From Pleurotus djamor (lineage: Eukaryota > Basidiomycota > Agaricomycetes > Agaricales > Pleurotaceae): a stretch of DNA of 64,000 nucleotides. Numbering within the stretch: the stretch's first letter is position 1; each line of letters begins with the position of its first letter. Below the pieces are notes generated by a model that ran no database searches, had not been told where the DNA came from, and saw only the letters and a list, made by a program, of their open reading frames with translations. Made by a program: the position numbers and the translations under genes. The stretch covers positions 1 through 64,000 of the forward strand of contig JAPEVF010000005.1 of assembly GCA_029747585.1 (NCBI GenBank). Direction: 5' to 3'. Below are positions 48,876-61,400 of this stretch, piece by piece.

Positions 48876-51800
48876 ATGCGGCTTCTTCGTACTTTCGTTC
48901 TCGCCTTGACCGCTGTAACTTCGTACGCTCAACTCGAAGACTTGACCAGCGACGTCCCGAAGGCAAAGCACAATTACCAGGTACGTCTGCGGTGTGCTTG
49001 GGTCAAAGCTGGGGGATTGACTGGGGGAACGATAACAGAGTGATGTCGCCCGTCTGCGTAAAATTGTGATCAACAGGTGCGCAACCCAAACTGCATTCCG
49101 TCATTCTGTGTATTGACACGGCTACTTTTTCTCATAGCTTGTATTCTCACAAGTAAGTCGCAATTGATGTATACAAGGGAATAGCAGACCTGACACCGAA
49201 TTTCAGAGACATCTTCATCCGTGAACTCATTTCAAACGCGAACGATGCAATCGAGAAGCTTCGACTCACGGCACTGAAGGACAAGTCAATATGGGACGGT
49301 AGTAACCCACTCAACATCACGCTCAAGCTCGTCAAGCCTGAGGGTGAACAACCTGCCCGTATCATCATTGCCGGTACGCGTGAATTTGTTGATCATTGGT
49401 TCATGTACTAACGTCTTCGTACAATAGACACTGGTATCGGTATGACACCGGAGGAACTGACGACAAACTTGGTGGGTCCGCTTCGTATTGCCCCATCATT
49501 CAAGTGACTTACAGATTCCGCAGGGTACACTGGCAAAATCGGGTACCTCCGACTTCCTGGCTCGCGCAGAAAACAGTGACGCAACTGGACAGGGCAACTT
49601 GATTGGTGCTTTCGGTCTTGGGTTCTACAGTAGTTTCCTGGTCGCCGACCGTGTCTACGTCGCGTCCATCCCTCCCAAAACTGCTCAAAATCCCAACCCC
49701 GTCCAACACGTATTCAGCTCCTCCGCCGATGATAGCTCTTTCGAAATTTACCCCGACCCTCGTGGAAATACTATTGGTCGCGGTACGGAGATCACCCTAG
49801 TGCTGAAAGAGGACTCGTTGGAATACTTGGACGCTGATAAGCTCTCTGAGTTGATGTGAGTTCTTGAGGTTGCGTGTTTGGCAGGTCACTGATGTTATCC
49901 AAGTAACAAACACTCTTCCTACTCATCGGCCTTCCCTATCTACCTGTTCACTCAACGTACGGAGGAAGTTCCGGATGAGGAAGCTCAACCAGAGGGCGAG
50001 ACCGCTACCACATCCGCCGTCGAGGAGGAACCCACTGTGGCGAAGGATGAAGACGAAGCAGTTATCGAAGAGGTTTCTGAGGATAAGAAAGAGGAAGAAA
50101 AGCCACCTGTCAAGACCAAGACTGTAGTCGTTGATGAGTGGAAGCACCTCAACTCGCAACCTCCCATCTGGATGCGGTACGTCCTCTTTCTATCTATCAC
50201 ATCGAAGTCATACTGACCCGTCATGCGCAGTGATCCCAAAGATGTCACCAAAGGTACTTGACTTGAGTAATGCGTGGCATCGATTCGTACTCACTTAAAG
50301 CCTTCATCAGAGGAATACACCGACTTTTACAAGGCTTTCTTCAAGGAAGTCGAGAGTCCCCTCGCATGGCATCACTTCTCCGGAGACTCTGGATCTGGTG
50401 TCTCCTTCCGCGCAATTGTGTTCGTTCCAGGAAGGCTGTGAGTGTGTACCGGTGATCCACTTGGTGCTGTCCCCTGACTTTCCATATAGCGAGGAGTCTT
50501 ATTGGCAACAGCCCCTTCAATCACGCTCGAAGGACATTCGACTTTTGGTCAAACGCGTCTTCATCACCAACGACTTGGGCGAGGATGGCTTACCCAAGTG
50601 GGCCAGCTGGGTCAAGGTTGTCATTGATGGTACGCGCCCCACGTCCATTCATAATGTCCAACGTCCTAATCAACTTCTGTTTTGTAGCCGAGGATCTCCC
50701 ATTGAACGTATCTCGTGAAACTCTCCAATCTACTCGCTTCTTGAAACAAATCAAGACAATCATCGTCAAGCACCTTATCAGCATGTTCAACAAACTTGCA
50801 GACGAGGAACCTGGCAAATTCGAAAGGTTCCAAAAGCAATACGGTTCGGTTCTGAAATTGGGTGCCGTTGAGGATACCAAGAATAGAGAGAAGCTTGCCG
50901 CCTTGACTCGATTCCACACCAACCGCAAGGAAGACAAGGGTGTCGTGTCCTTGGATCAGGTTCGTGACTTTCGTTTACTCATCTCCTCCTCAACCTTACC
51001 TTGCGCTATAGTACTTGGAGAACAAGAAGAAGGGCCAAAAGCAGGTGCGTAGTTTAGTGTATGATACAAGGGTCTTTCTTAACCGTTTCCACAGATCTTC
51101 TACCTTGCTGAGATGGGCAGGGAGTTTGATGATTTGAAGAAGAGTGTCTTCATCGAGAAACTTGATGCTCGTGGATACGAGGTTCTGCTCTTGAATGAAC
51201 CTCTAGATGAAATTCTTGTTCAGAACGTTCGCGCCTGGAAGTGAGTTATTGTTTCTTCGCTTCCCTTGCGTAGGCCCTGACATTGCTCCTAGGAAGGTCC
51301 CCTTCCAAGACGTCGCTAAGGCTGGTCTCAAGTTCGGTGACGAAGGTAAGACCATCGTCTGTATCCGGTTGCTATGTGTTCTCGGCTAATCTCGAGTGCT
51401 GGTTAGATTCACTCGCCGATGAGAAGGCTGAACTCGAAGCAGCTAAGGAAAAGTACAAGCCGCTCTTGGATTACTTGAAGAAAGAGGTTGGAGACAAAGT
51501 CCGCGATGGTGGGTACTCTGCTTATCCTGTTTCTCGTATCGATGTTGACGAGTACTGCACAGTTGTCGTTTCCAACAGACTAGTGAAGAGTCCTTGCGCT
51601 ATCGTCGCTGATCAACATGGTTACACCGCCAACATTGAACGTATGATGAGTACGTGATCTTCAATCATCTGCGACCGACTTCCCCCCCCTTAATCCTCGC
51701 TACGCAGATGCCCAAAACGCTCAGAAAGAGCAAGATAAATCAATGCTCCACGAGTTTGCCAAGAAGCAGAAATTGATGGAAATCAACCCCCGTTCTCCTC

Positions 51801-52234
51801 TCATCGAGGGTCTTCTCCGCCGCATTGAACAGCTCCCGGCTGAAGGAGAAGAAAGGGACTTGGAAGCGGAAGACGAGATCAGAGAAGTCGCGTCCATCCT
51901 CGTTGACGGCGCCCTGGTGCGCTCCGGATTTGAAGTCCCCGACTCCAATATCTTCTTCGAACGCGTTGACAGGGTTCTTCGTCGCTCTTTGGGTGTATCA
52001 GAGATGGCTCCCACAGACACTTCTGTCAAGCCTGCTCCTCCTGTTGATCCCGAACTCCCCACCGAAGAAGAGGAACCACCCTTCGCATTCCCTCCTTCAT
52101 TCCCTCCGGAGGATCCCAACGACGATGGAAAGGCCAAAGTCATCCTGCCTGATCACATGAAGGATAAGGTTCAAATTGAGATGGAGGAGATCGACGAGGA
52201 TGGCAACCCCGTTCCTCAACACGACGAGCTCTAA
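48876..52234 (+). CDS. Endoplasmic-reticulum HSP90 (GRP94/endoplasmin) with HDEL
   Basis: ATP-dependent chaperone of the ER lumen. The signal peptide is MRLLRTFVLALTAVTSYA. HSP90 marks follow: NSLYSHKDIFIRELISNANDA, DTGIGMTPEEL, GTLAKSGTSDF, IGAFGLGFYSSFLVADRV and RGTEITLVLKED. An acidic charged linker of EE/KK type lies near 49950-50110. The middle domain has DEWKHLNSQPPIW, YKAFFKEVESPLAWHHF and NVSRETLQSTRFLKQIK. The C-terminus ends in HDEL, the ER-retrieval signal, after a Pro/Glu-rich tail. The gene has many introns; one exon, 49138-49152, is only 15 nt and encodes LYSH in the conserved N-domain. Leader plus HDEL makes ER location very likely and separates this protein from cytosolic HSP90. 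Confidence 0.93.
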
Positions 52235-52452
52235 ATTAAAATTTACCGATGCTTTGTAGTCGTTCACTGTAGCATAATTTATCATCATCTCTTGCAGACT
52301 AGCCGTTGCGGATCTGAGGGTTTGAAAATTTGACGAATCTTCGCTGCGGGTCTCCTTGAGTATGCTAGCAATGTAGATGACCTCAACGGGAGTCGACACC
52401 AAAAATGATAGCAAAAACGTAGTGCTGTGATATTTACGCCGAAAAGAAAGAG

Positions 52453-54363
52453 CTACCTCCCATATCCACCTCTATAACGGGGTCCAGAGGGCGGCTTTCT
52501 CTCATCATACCTGTGACCACGCCTATCCTCTTCGTCCCGTTCTCTTCGTCTGTCCCGATCCCGATCCCTGTCTCTATCCCTATCCCTTCTATCTCTGTCT
52601 TTATCGTATCTCGGCTTGGACGAACTTTGACCATGACTTTCAGGCTTGGTCGGCTTCAAGCCATTACGAGGGTTTGGACCAGGCCCATGAAGGCGGTCGA
52701 GGAGGCTCTGAGGTTTACTCGACTCAGCCTTGTTCCCCACATCCTGGCGGATCGGTCCCATTTTAAACTTGATAGTCTTCCCCCCATGCGATTCACCAGA
52801 CCCTCCACTTTTCTCCCTTTTCCTATCCGCAGATTTCGGTTTAGCTGGTTTCGACAACCCGGAAATAACAGTGCGTCTCCGTGATCCCTGTGCGAACCAG
52901 TCTTCCTCTTCATCCTCCTCTTCTACTTCTCTAGCACGTTTTTCCATCTTCGCTTTACTTTTCTTCCGGCCTTCCTTGCCAACATTTCCAGGCAACTTCG
53001 GGTCGACAAAATCGGGTTCTGTCCATGGTTGGGCTTTTCGAGGTCGGGAGGTCGATGGTTCGATGGTTGCCTCCGAAAACGGTCCCGTCGAGGTGTTGTG
53101 CTCGCTGAACGCCGATGGTTCGTCGGGAGGGCGATGAGCCCTGCGTTCAATTGTACAATCCTGGGATACGAGGATGAGCTATAACCATTTCATCACGCAG
53201 CGAAAACCATGAACCACTCACATCTCCCCAATGTCCGTCATCTCCGCAATTGTAACACCAGATGTCTGTGCCGATGTATCCTTCCCCTCCTTCTCCAATT
53301 TCAAGATCATATTTCGATTCACGAACTTGCAAGATTTCTTGACGACCCTCGTCTGAGACATAAGAATACTGCCTCCACAAGGTGGGGCAATCCTGTCGGT
53401 GACGTTGATTTGAGCATTCCACGCATACCACGGTAAGTTTAGAGAAGGATACGTACGCTTGTCTTGTGAATATCGCTACCACAACGTTCACAACCATAGT
53501 TCGAGTAGTCACCACGATTCGGGCAATTCTAGAGTGTCTTGAATATATGAGTTGGCCTCATGTGAAGAAGGCGAGGGTGATACTCACAGACACTACGTGG
53601 CCTTTCCTCCCGCAGCGAAAACAAGTTTTACTAATAGGACATTGACGCGATGGATGTTCATCCCGAGCGCCGCATATTAAACACTGCCAGGGATTAGTGA
53701 AGAACAAGCAGTCCAGAGAGAGTAAGACATACAATTATGACTTTACAACCGGACGAGGAATGGTTCCCGCCGCAATTTCTACAAACCCTCTTAACGGGTT
53801 GCGGTTCCTCCTTCTCTTCCTCCTCAAAATACCGTACCAGTCCAGACTTCGGATACGTCCGACATTGAGCGTGGTCCAAGGCGAGATCGTTGGGCGTGGG
53901 TACTCACTTTACGGTTATCATCATAGTCAACATACTCGATGAAGCTCTCCTCTCCCTCCTCCAGTTCCGAGTCGATAGTCTCCGATTCTCCGACAGCAAC
54001 GTGGGCAGGGAGCAACAGTTTGTTCTCCGTGCCTGATGGTTTTCCAGGAGCCGCTTCTACATGCTTCAGCGCGGGTTGCAAGACGATGGGTGTAACGTCA
54101 ACGAAAAACAGAGAGTCCGCGGCGTCCGTTTGTTGACCTTTTATTGCCGGAGTTTCGTCATTGATCAACGCGTCCTTTTTCTCATCCACGCGTTGGATAG
54201 ACGATGACGAAGGTTGTGTTTGAAGACGAGAGCTGCTTGGTTTTGGATTTCGTCGGGGCCGTTTGCGGGGTTTGGGCGACGGGAGCTCTTTGGTGTCGTC
54301 GGAGCCTGACGGTATTATTATTGGTTCGTCCGACGACACCAAGTCTATCACATCGACAGTCAT
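52453..54363 (-). CDS. Air1/2-like zinc-knuckle RNA-binding protein
   Basis: Likely relative of Air1/Air2, the RNA-binding part of the TRAMP complex that marks nuclear RNA for the exosome. It starts MTVDVIDLVSSDEPIIIPSG, a SUMO-interacting-like hydrophobic patch next to acids. After an acidic part come CCHC knuckles spread over several exons: VCRNCGGNHSSSGC, ICGARDEHPSRQCP, CFRCGRKGHVVSNCP, a Cys pair near CERCGSDIHKTSEC, and IWCYNCGDDGHWGDDC. The C-terminal third has basic regions, TIKFKMGPIRQDVGN, and an extended Arg-Asp repeat (RDRRDRDRDRDRDRDRRRER). It ends RYRGGYGR. The knuckle number (about five) fits Air proteins, while the RD/RG tail is an added feature seen in larger fungal homologues. 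Confidence 0.82.
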
Positions 54364-54562
54364 GGCGAACGAGCGGGAGAGTGGGAAGTGGATGGAGGAG
54401 AAATTGAAGACCAAGAACGAATTTCCAAATCAGGCAACCAGTGAAACTTTCAAAATGACGTTGGACATGGAGTACACGATGAATGCAAAGTTTATGTTTA
54501 TCTATACAATGAGTTGAATCCCGAAGTGATCTACAGGTTGAGCTGCTTTTTAGTGACCGTCT

Positions 54563-55763
54563 CTAATGCGAGTAATCATATCTGAAACGGCGTTAGTCAA
54601 ACGGAATGAGACTACGCTGTGGAAAACTTGGCGCGTACTTGCGATAAAAGGTTTCAGAGTCACTGGGAACAGTCTGCGGTGGTAAGAGCAATGAGTTTTG
54701 CCTTGATCCACGCAACACGATTCGGTGCTTACTTGGTCTCGTCTTGCCCCTCTGCGCTTCAGGCCGTCGTTTTCGAGGGAGCGGCGATGCTCACGATCTT
54801 CGCGGAGCCATTCGAGTGCGACTTTATATAATGCCGTGCTTGTCCCCGGTTGAACAGAAGTGTTGGCGAACGGCCACGGCGTAGGTGGCGTTACAAACGA
54901 CCCAAACCGCATGTGGGCGACGTGAGTGGGGAAATCACTCAGGCCATCAAAGATGTGGGTCGCATCTACACGTTCTTAAGTTGGCATCTCGAGAAAAATA
55001 ATCAAGACAAGCAACGTACACAGTATCGTCGCGCCTCGTTCTTCACTATCTGACTTGAGGAATTGGAGAAGTTCGTCGCGCACAAGGACATCCAAGTCCA
55101 CGGTAACCTATGTTGCTAGGTGAGCGTAGCTACCAATGTATCATGAAAAGCACGCGTTACCTCATCAAGAAGGAGAACATCCCAATCAACCATGAGGCCA
55201 AAGCACAACTGAACTCTTCGGCGTTCACCATCGGAGATGGCGTGCATGTGCCAGTCCAGATCTATGTCTAGAATATCCAAGAGACGGTCTCGCCGCTCTT
55301 TGTGTCTGTAACCACCGACACTATCGAGGAAATGTGAGACCACGATGTCTCCTCTGACAACGGGGTTCATGGCCCTATGTTGAGTGCGTTTAATGAGTAG
55401 AACCGAGGGCTGAGCAATGAAACGACGTACCATTCCGTTCCGAGGTAGGTTACACCCGGAGGAGAATCCCGAAACACATCGCGACCTTTGACACGGATAT
55501 CTGCTCCATCTATGCTAACAAGACGTTTTCCTGCAAGTATTTGGAGGAGCGTCGACTTTCCAGCTAGGAACGCACAAAGAAATGATGTAAGTAAGTGACA
55601 TATATTATTTCAGGGTCCAAGTCCGCTTGCCTCCATTGGCTCCGACGACGATAGTGCGCGATCCTGGGGGTAGATGAAGCGAGATATCAACCAACGAAGG
55701 AGGGTTTAGTGGAGAATAAGAGTAGGTCAGGCCGGTCACCGATATCGTTTCGGTAAAGTCCAT
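54563..55763 (-). CDS. CAF16: CAF16-like soluble ABC ATPase
   Basis: Non-transport ABC protein; yeast Caf16 associates with CCR4-NOT. The start [17 protein letters not shown] leads into the nucleotide-binding domain. Walker A GANGAGKSTLL is completed by splicing out 55564-55630, an intron with a GC donor (GGAG|gcaagc) and AG acceptor. The ABC signature is the variant [12 protein letters not shown], and Walker B is WDVLLLDEV. Then [15 protein letters not shown] supplies the switch histidine. C-terminal exons give [20 protein letters not shown] and [17 protein letters not shown], with the stop at 54563-54565. No membrane domain is present, as usual for the family. Confidence 0.87.
55564..55630 (-). 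other. GC-AG intron in CAF16-like gene
   Basis: Reading the minus strand, exon ...AATGGAG is followed by gcaagcgg and the intron ends ttcctag before CTGGAAAGTCG. Only this cut yields GANGAGKST, the Walker A motif. A GT donor within reach would not restore the motif. Confidence 0.75.
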
Positions 55764-56102
55764 GATTTCTGTTGCGTAACGTGTAACAGTCAAAAAACAA
55801 ACACTTCGAGTCGACTTCGGGTGTGATATTGATCCAATTCCAACTCTGATCGTGGGAATCGCCGACTGACCGTGAGAGAGCGTTGTTCCTAGGAAATCAT
55901 GTGGCGATGCCGTCGCCTTCGACCTCCCACTCCCACCGTCCAACCCCCACCCCTTCCTCACTCTTCCCGACGACGACGGTGGTCATTGCCTTTAGCTTTC
56001 AGCTGAGGATATTAAAACTTCTTTACCCCCCACTTTTCTCTCTCTTCTGTCTTTTCTTGTTTTTAGATCCTTTCATTTCGTCAACTCTCCTTATTTCTTC
56101 CA
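55764..56102. promoter_or_regulatory. Shared divergent promoter of CAF16 and OPY2 genes
   Basis: About 340 nt between outward-facing starts. A pyrimidine-rich run (CCCCCCACTTTTCTCTCTCT-like, about 56025-56070) precedes the OPY2 start, typical for the transcription-start region of fungal genes. Confidence 0.45.
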
Positions 56103-58045
56103 ATGCACCTCGACTCTCTTCTCGTTCCACGGCAAAGTAACTGTGTTCGATGTCCAGACACTCCCCCTTGTACTTGTGATGCAGGAACTCAGGACTGCTT
56201 CCTAATCAACAGGTATGCTTTCCTGACTTGAATTCTGCGACTAGTGATCTCACGCTCCGACTAGGACTTGCGATACTTGCAGCACCTTTAGATGCGTCGA
56301 TAAGCCGGGACTAACTAGGCAGGAAAGTAGTGGGGCGGGGCCGGGTGCTTTGGCTGGGGCGGTGGTTGGGTCTCTGATATTTGTTGCTCTTGCCATTGGG
56401 GCTTGGTTCTGGTACCGACGACGCTCTCGAGCTCAATCGCACCCTGTTGAGGAAGCCATCCCCGACAAACCCGCTTCTGCTGCAGACGTCCTCAGTAGAC
56501 CAGATCCTATAGAGAACGCCACCTCCATCCCCGCCCACGGAGCTCAGCACAGTTCGGGTGTACACAAATTCCTCGGGCTCAACGATTGACTTAGATCCTG
56601 CTTCGCAACATTCAGGTCACCACTCTCAATTCCCCCCGCCGCACATTCATCATAATCCCTTCGAAGACTCCCAATCTATCCAAACCGCAGTTACTGAAGG
56701 CACTAATGTCATTCCTATCGCCCTCGTTCAGCCCGACTCCAACTCCCGCATTTCCGAGGGTTCGACTTCACCTGTTCGCCCGGTTCGTTCACCAGATCTA
56801 AATCTTAATCTCGAACACGTCAATGTATCTCGCGACGACCTCAAGCCGGGTGCTTATGCTCGCTCTCAAATATCTGGAATATCAGGCGTGTCATCCCGAA
56901 ATTCCTACATGTCCAGCGCAAGCTATTCCAGCGATTTCCTCAACGAAGCGCCCATGATCATAACGCCAACCAAGGCCGCAGTCCGCCAAGTCCTGGGCGT
57001 TGTAAAAGCGGAGGTTATCAATGCGCCCTCCAACGACAGCCTTCGTCCAATCAACAATCGTCCTGCCCTTCGTTCGCCTCTCGCTGCCACGTCTTTCGGA
57101 CCATCTGATGTTGTGAAGGAAGCAGAAGACCACGCAGCTGATCCTTTCAGCGATGCCCATTCTGCTCCTGCTTCTGCCTCGGCATCTGTTACCACTTTTG
57201 GCAAACCTTCCGAAAGATCGGAGAGTGCTGCTGGATGGGTACCCGATGAACCCACGCTGCCATGGTCAACTCGCTCGGGGGATAGCCGACCTGCTAGCAT
57301 CAGCACTCAAGCGGCCTCTGTCATCGATATTGGAAGTGCGACGCGGGTCAATGTGGGTTTGGGAGGGTTGAAGGCTCAGTATGCTGTGGCTAGCCCCCCT
57401 GTCAGCGCAAACAATCTGCCTCGATCCCCCCTTCGAACTACGATGGGACATCTAGTCACCCCGGTGTCGAGCAACAGCCTTGGAACACTGGAAGAGCAGC
57501 AACAGCGCGCTCTTGCCCATGCCCAGGCTCAGGCACAAGCTCAGGATTTGGACAAGGTGAAACGTATCTCGGTCTCCTCTGCCGTATCGGCTACATCGAC
57601 GCGCGCTGATTCCATCCTCGAGTCTTTCCCATTCGTTCCGCCATCACCTATATCAGATAGACCTCTCCGTTCGCCACCTGTATCACCCCGATCACAGCAA
57701 TTCAACACACAGCCTCCTTCGTCACCTCTCGCTCAACAAGTGTTTGGTGGACAGACAGATCATCCCTTGGCTTCCGTAAAGGACACTGATCTGCCACCTC
57801 CCCCGGATAGGCGGACACTTGGCTTATCCACGGGGTCTCAGCTATCAACAGCCTCTTCTGGTCTGGGATCTTTCCCATTCCACATAGATGCTGGTAGCAA
57901 CCCCCCAGTTACCCAAGCATCGACTCGTTCATCGTCCGTCGGTGGTCGCCAACGAGCCAGCCTTGACACCCTCGCCCTCACCAGTGATCTAACCTCTTAC
58001 CCCCTTGAGTTTGAACGCTCCCAACCTCCCCTCCCAAAGAAATAA
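56103..58045 (+). CDS. OPY2: Opy2-like membrane anchor of the HOG pathway
   Basis: Single-pass membrane protein; yeast Opy2 anchors Ste50/Ste11 at the plasma membrane for osmotic signalling. It begins MHLDSLLVPRQSN. The Cys-rich ectodomain CVRCPDTPPCTCDAGTQDC with FLINRTCDTCSTFRC matches the Opy2 N-terminal pattern; the join over intron 56213-56264 is in frame. One transmembrane helix follows (ALAGAVVGSLIFVALAIGAW), then a basic stop-transfer FWYRRRSRAQ. The long cytoplasmic tail is Ser/Pro-rich with many SP and PP sites and an AHAQAQAQAQ stretch. Near 56550-56600 the frame shifts by one base. Either a very short intron of 43 nt or a sequence error is needed to reach STIDLDPASQ. No classical cleavable signal peptide is evident. 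Confidence 0.82.
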
Positions 58046-58423
58046 TTTTTCCACGCCTCGAATTCTACAGCAGGCTGTTGTGCAATAGCCGTGTACGCTT
58101 TGACATGATTTGACTTCTTTTATTTCTTTCAATTATATCTATATATCCCACTTGCTTGCAAGCTTCATAGTTGCGCCGTTCATTTCATTTTCGATTTTGG
58201 TCGGGTTGTTAGTTGCTGATTTGTGCAGAGGTATTTATTGGCCATACGCCATGTTCTTATTGCGTGGTTTCTTGAATATATCGCGCCCTATACGCCTACT
58301 CTGGAGTGCTATAAACTTGTGTCCGAGGCTTTACAAAACAAGGTGTAATGTGGGAAAGTTCGACAGCCATCCTGGTTCCCAAGTCTACTTCTCCTGTCTT
58401 CCCTTTCATATCGCTTGACCACC
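58046..58423. other. Intergenic, about 380 nt
   Basis: 3' flank of the OPY2-like gene and promoter of the UBA/E2 gene, same strand. AT-rich with TATATCTATATATCCC near 58135-58150. No exon supported. Confidence 0.4.
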
Positions 58424-61400
58424 ATGGCGGACAGAGAAGTTCAGCAACTCGTTGATATGGTGAATTCCTTGCTCCCATTTCTTAGATTCGTTATATTTAC
58501 GCCCTCTTTTAGGGTGCTACGGTTGCCCAAGCTAAAGCTGCACTGAGGCAGTACAAAGACGTGATGCAGGCTGCAGAACGCATCTTCGATGGTCATTTCG
58601 ACGATGTAGTTGACGAGGACGGAGATGTGCGAATGCAGACAGAAAGCGCGAAACCTGCGAAGAGACCAAATGTGAGTAAGGAGTTTGGGCAATATCGCGA
58701 CGCTATGTCCTTACGCGACGTTAAGACCCCAGGATCTGGTGATGATGCTATAGATGTTGAGGACGATGAGGAAGGTAGTGACGGTGGCGACTATGATGAT
58801 GGTGAGTGCTCTCGCTCTCTTAGCCATCCTCGCGGGATGTTAACAGAGCGTTATAGACGACGAGTTCGTTGATTATGATTCTGATTACGACTCAAAGCCC
58901 GCTGCAACTCGGACCAATGACGCTGCTGACCCATATGCTGGTACATTTCCAACACGTCCGTTTATTTATTCACTCTGAAAACGCGAATAGGCATATTCTT
59001 TTCTAAGGACAGACGCGAAGAAGTCATCGAAGTCGAAGAAGAACCCGAGGTCGCTTTCATTCCCGAAGCGAATGCCAACTACAAGTTAATGACTCAAGGC
59101 CAGTGGATGAAAGGTTGTCCAGAAGGCGGAGAACAGAGTTTCCTTTTCGGACTCTACTCCGAGTTAACATCTGGTCAATGCCGCTGTCCCCAAGATTGTG
59201 GGACTATCATCACACGCAGAAAGAGCGACTTCTTTGCCATCTTTGTGAGCAGCGATTAGACCTACCTAATGGATGGTTTGAAACTGACTTCTTGAAGCCC
59301 GAATTCTCGGCCTACATCCAATACATACGAAGAATCACGAAGAATCACTGCCCCCGTTGCAACGTTGACTTCTGTCGCGCCTGTGGAGAGCCTTTTAACG
59401 ATGAGAAGGAGAAGCGGCCCGGAGTTGGCTCTTCAGACGATCCGTTGTTCCACTGCTCTAATCTACAAGGAGTCATTCTTGGTGTCGGGCTTTCGATGTT
59501 GGAACAAATGTATTACGATCAAGTGCACGAGCCCTCGAAAAACTCAGATGCCCCGCTTCGGAATAATAAGCGTAGGAAAGTGGGGGACACCGGTCGAGCA
59601 TCCCACACCAGCGCCGCGCTTGATGATGACGAAGATATGTATTATGACTACGTCGGGAAGAAGAGCAAAGGTGGTGTTGGGTATGCAGGCGACGTGAAAG
59701 AGGATGTGAGTTCTATCCTTATTCACCCATCGTACAACTGATTTTATGTGTTCTAGATGACCGGCCAACTTCAAGCTATTGCAAATCAGAAAACCAAGGA
59801 CGAGAAGATCGGGAACTTACTTGCTAGCATCAGGAAATATCTCCCTTCCTTGCACAGAGAAGGCGGCAGTCGAACCAGCGACTATCTCGTACATCCTACA
59901 GCTTTGGCTCACCTACGACGAAGATTCAACGCGATTTGTAGTTCTCTACTAAGAAATGATTCTCTCGCCGATATGTCCGACCGATCTGTTCTATACTTTG
60001 AGCTCCTTGAATGGCTTGAGGTAAGAATACTCGCTGGAAGCTGATATCTCACTGACCACCATCCAGACGATCAGTAATCATGAGGCTCTCGCTAGCATGA
60101 TGGCAATGCCGATCATGGCGGTCGTGTCTACTAAGGAGAAACCTCAAGATCCCAAGTCCGTCTCTGGAATCCGTGAGAAGGTTATCCTGTACGAAGGAAG
60201 TTCGGGACCTCGCGAGTTACTCGAAGCTATCGCCATCCAAGCACAAGCTGCCCTGAAGGGTCTTGAGGGTACCAAGCCCATGGAAGTGGATGATCAAGAA
60301 ATGACCGAAGAACAAAAACGCATGACGGCCGACTTGAAGGGCAAGTCAAAAGAGACTGCCTCTCCTGTCTCAGAAGAGAACCTCAAGCTCTTGAGTTTCT
60401 GTCGTCGGATTCTGTCGACGACCAGCGCTATCGACAGGTCTTTGCGCGAAACCAAAGGGGACGCTTTCGTCGACCGGCTACATGCTTCTCTTCCCAAGGT
60501 CTTCACCTCATCCACCGAGGATGCCCCACGGGTCGATCCAGGTACAACAGAAGAAAGCGCTAAGAAAGCATACGTAAATTGGGCCACGCGCGTCCGCTTT
60601 GAGTACTGCGACCTTACAGTCGCATCAGAGCTTGTCAAAGATGACGAAGACCAAACACCCCACTTCAAGTTCTATTTTAACAATGAAGCTCGAATGCTCG
60701 CGAACTCGGACATCCCCAAGAGATCCCTAGCTATTGCGAAGGAGGTACAAACATGAAACGCTGCTCCTATAAATATCACTCACCATATATCAGTTGGCCA
60801 TCCTCACTACCAACTTGCCGGTCGCGTGGGACTCATCTATTTTCCTTCGCGTCGATGAAACGCGAGTCGACGTGATCAAGGCATTGATCACGGGTCCCGA
60901 AGGCACGCCGTACGTTCACCGCTTTCACAGTACTCAAGTAACTTGCTCAACCCTTCTTCCAGTTATCATAATGGATGGTTCGCCTGTTGTATCCTTCACC
61001 CCCATATACTGTCCTGACCCCACATATCAGCTACCTCTTCGACGTATTTTTGGGCCCAAGTTACAATCAATCTCCACCCAGTGTGAAATATATGACAGTG
61101 CGTTCAACCAGCCAAGTATCGCAACTTGTGCTTACACCCTCGCCAGACGAACGGTGGTAGATTCCGCTTCAATCCGAACCTCTATGCTGTATGTACGCAC
61201 CCCCATCGTTTGTTTCACCTCATTTACGTTTATATTAGGATGGGAAAGTCTGTCTCTCACTTCTGGGCACATGGTCAGGTCCTGGTTGGGTTGCCGGACG
61301 ATCAACCCTGCTGCAGGTAAACGCACTATCATCGTCTTGATCGGTTTCTTCACTCATGCTGAAAAGGTTCTCATATCTATCCAATCCATGATTCTCTGTG

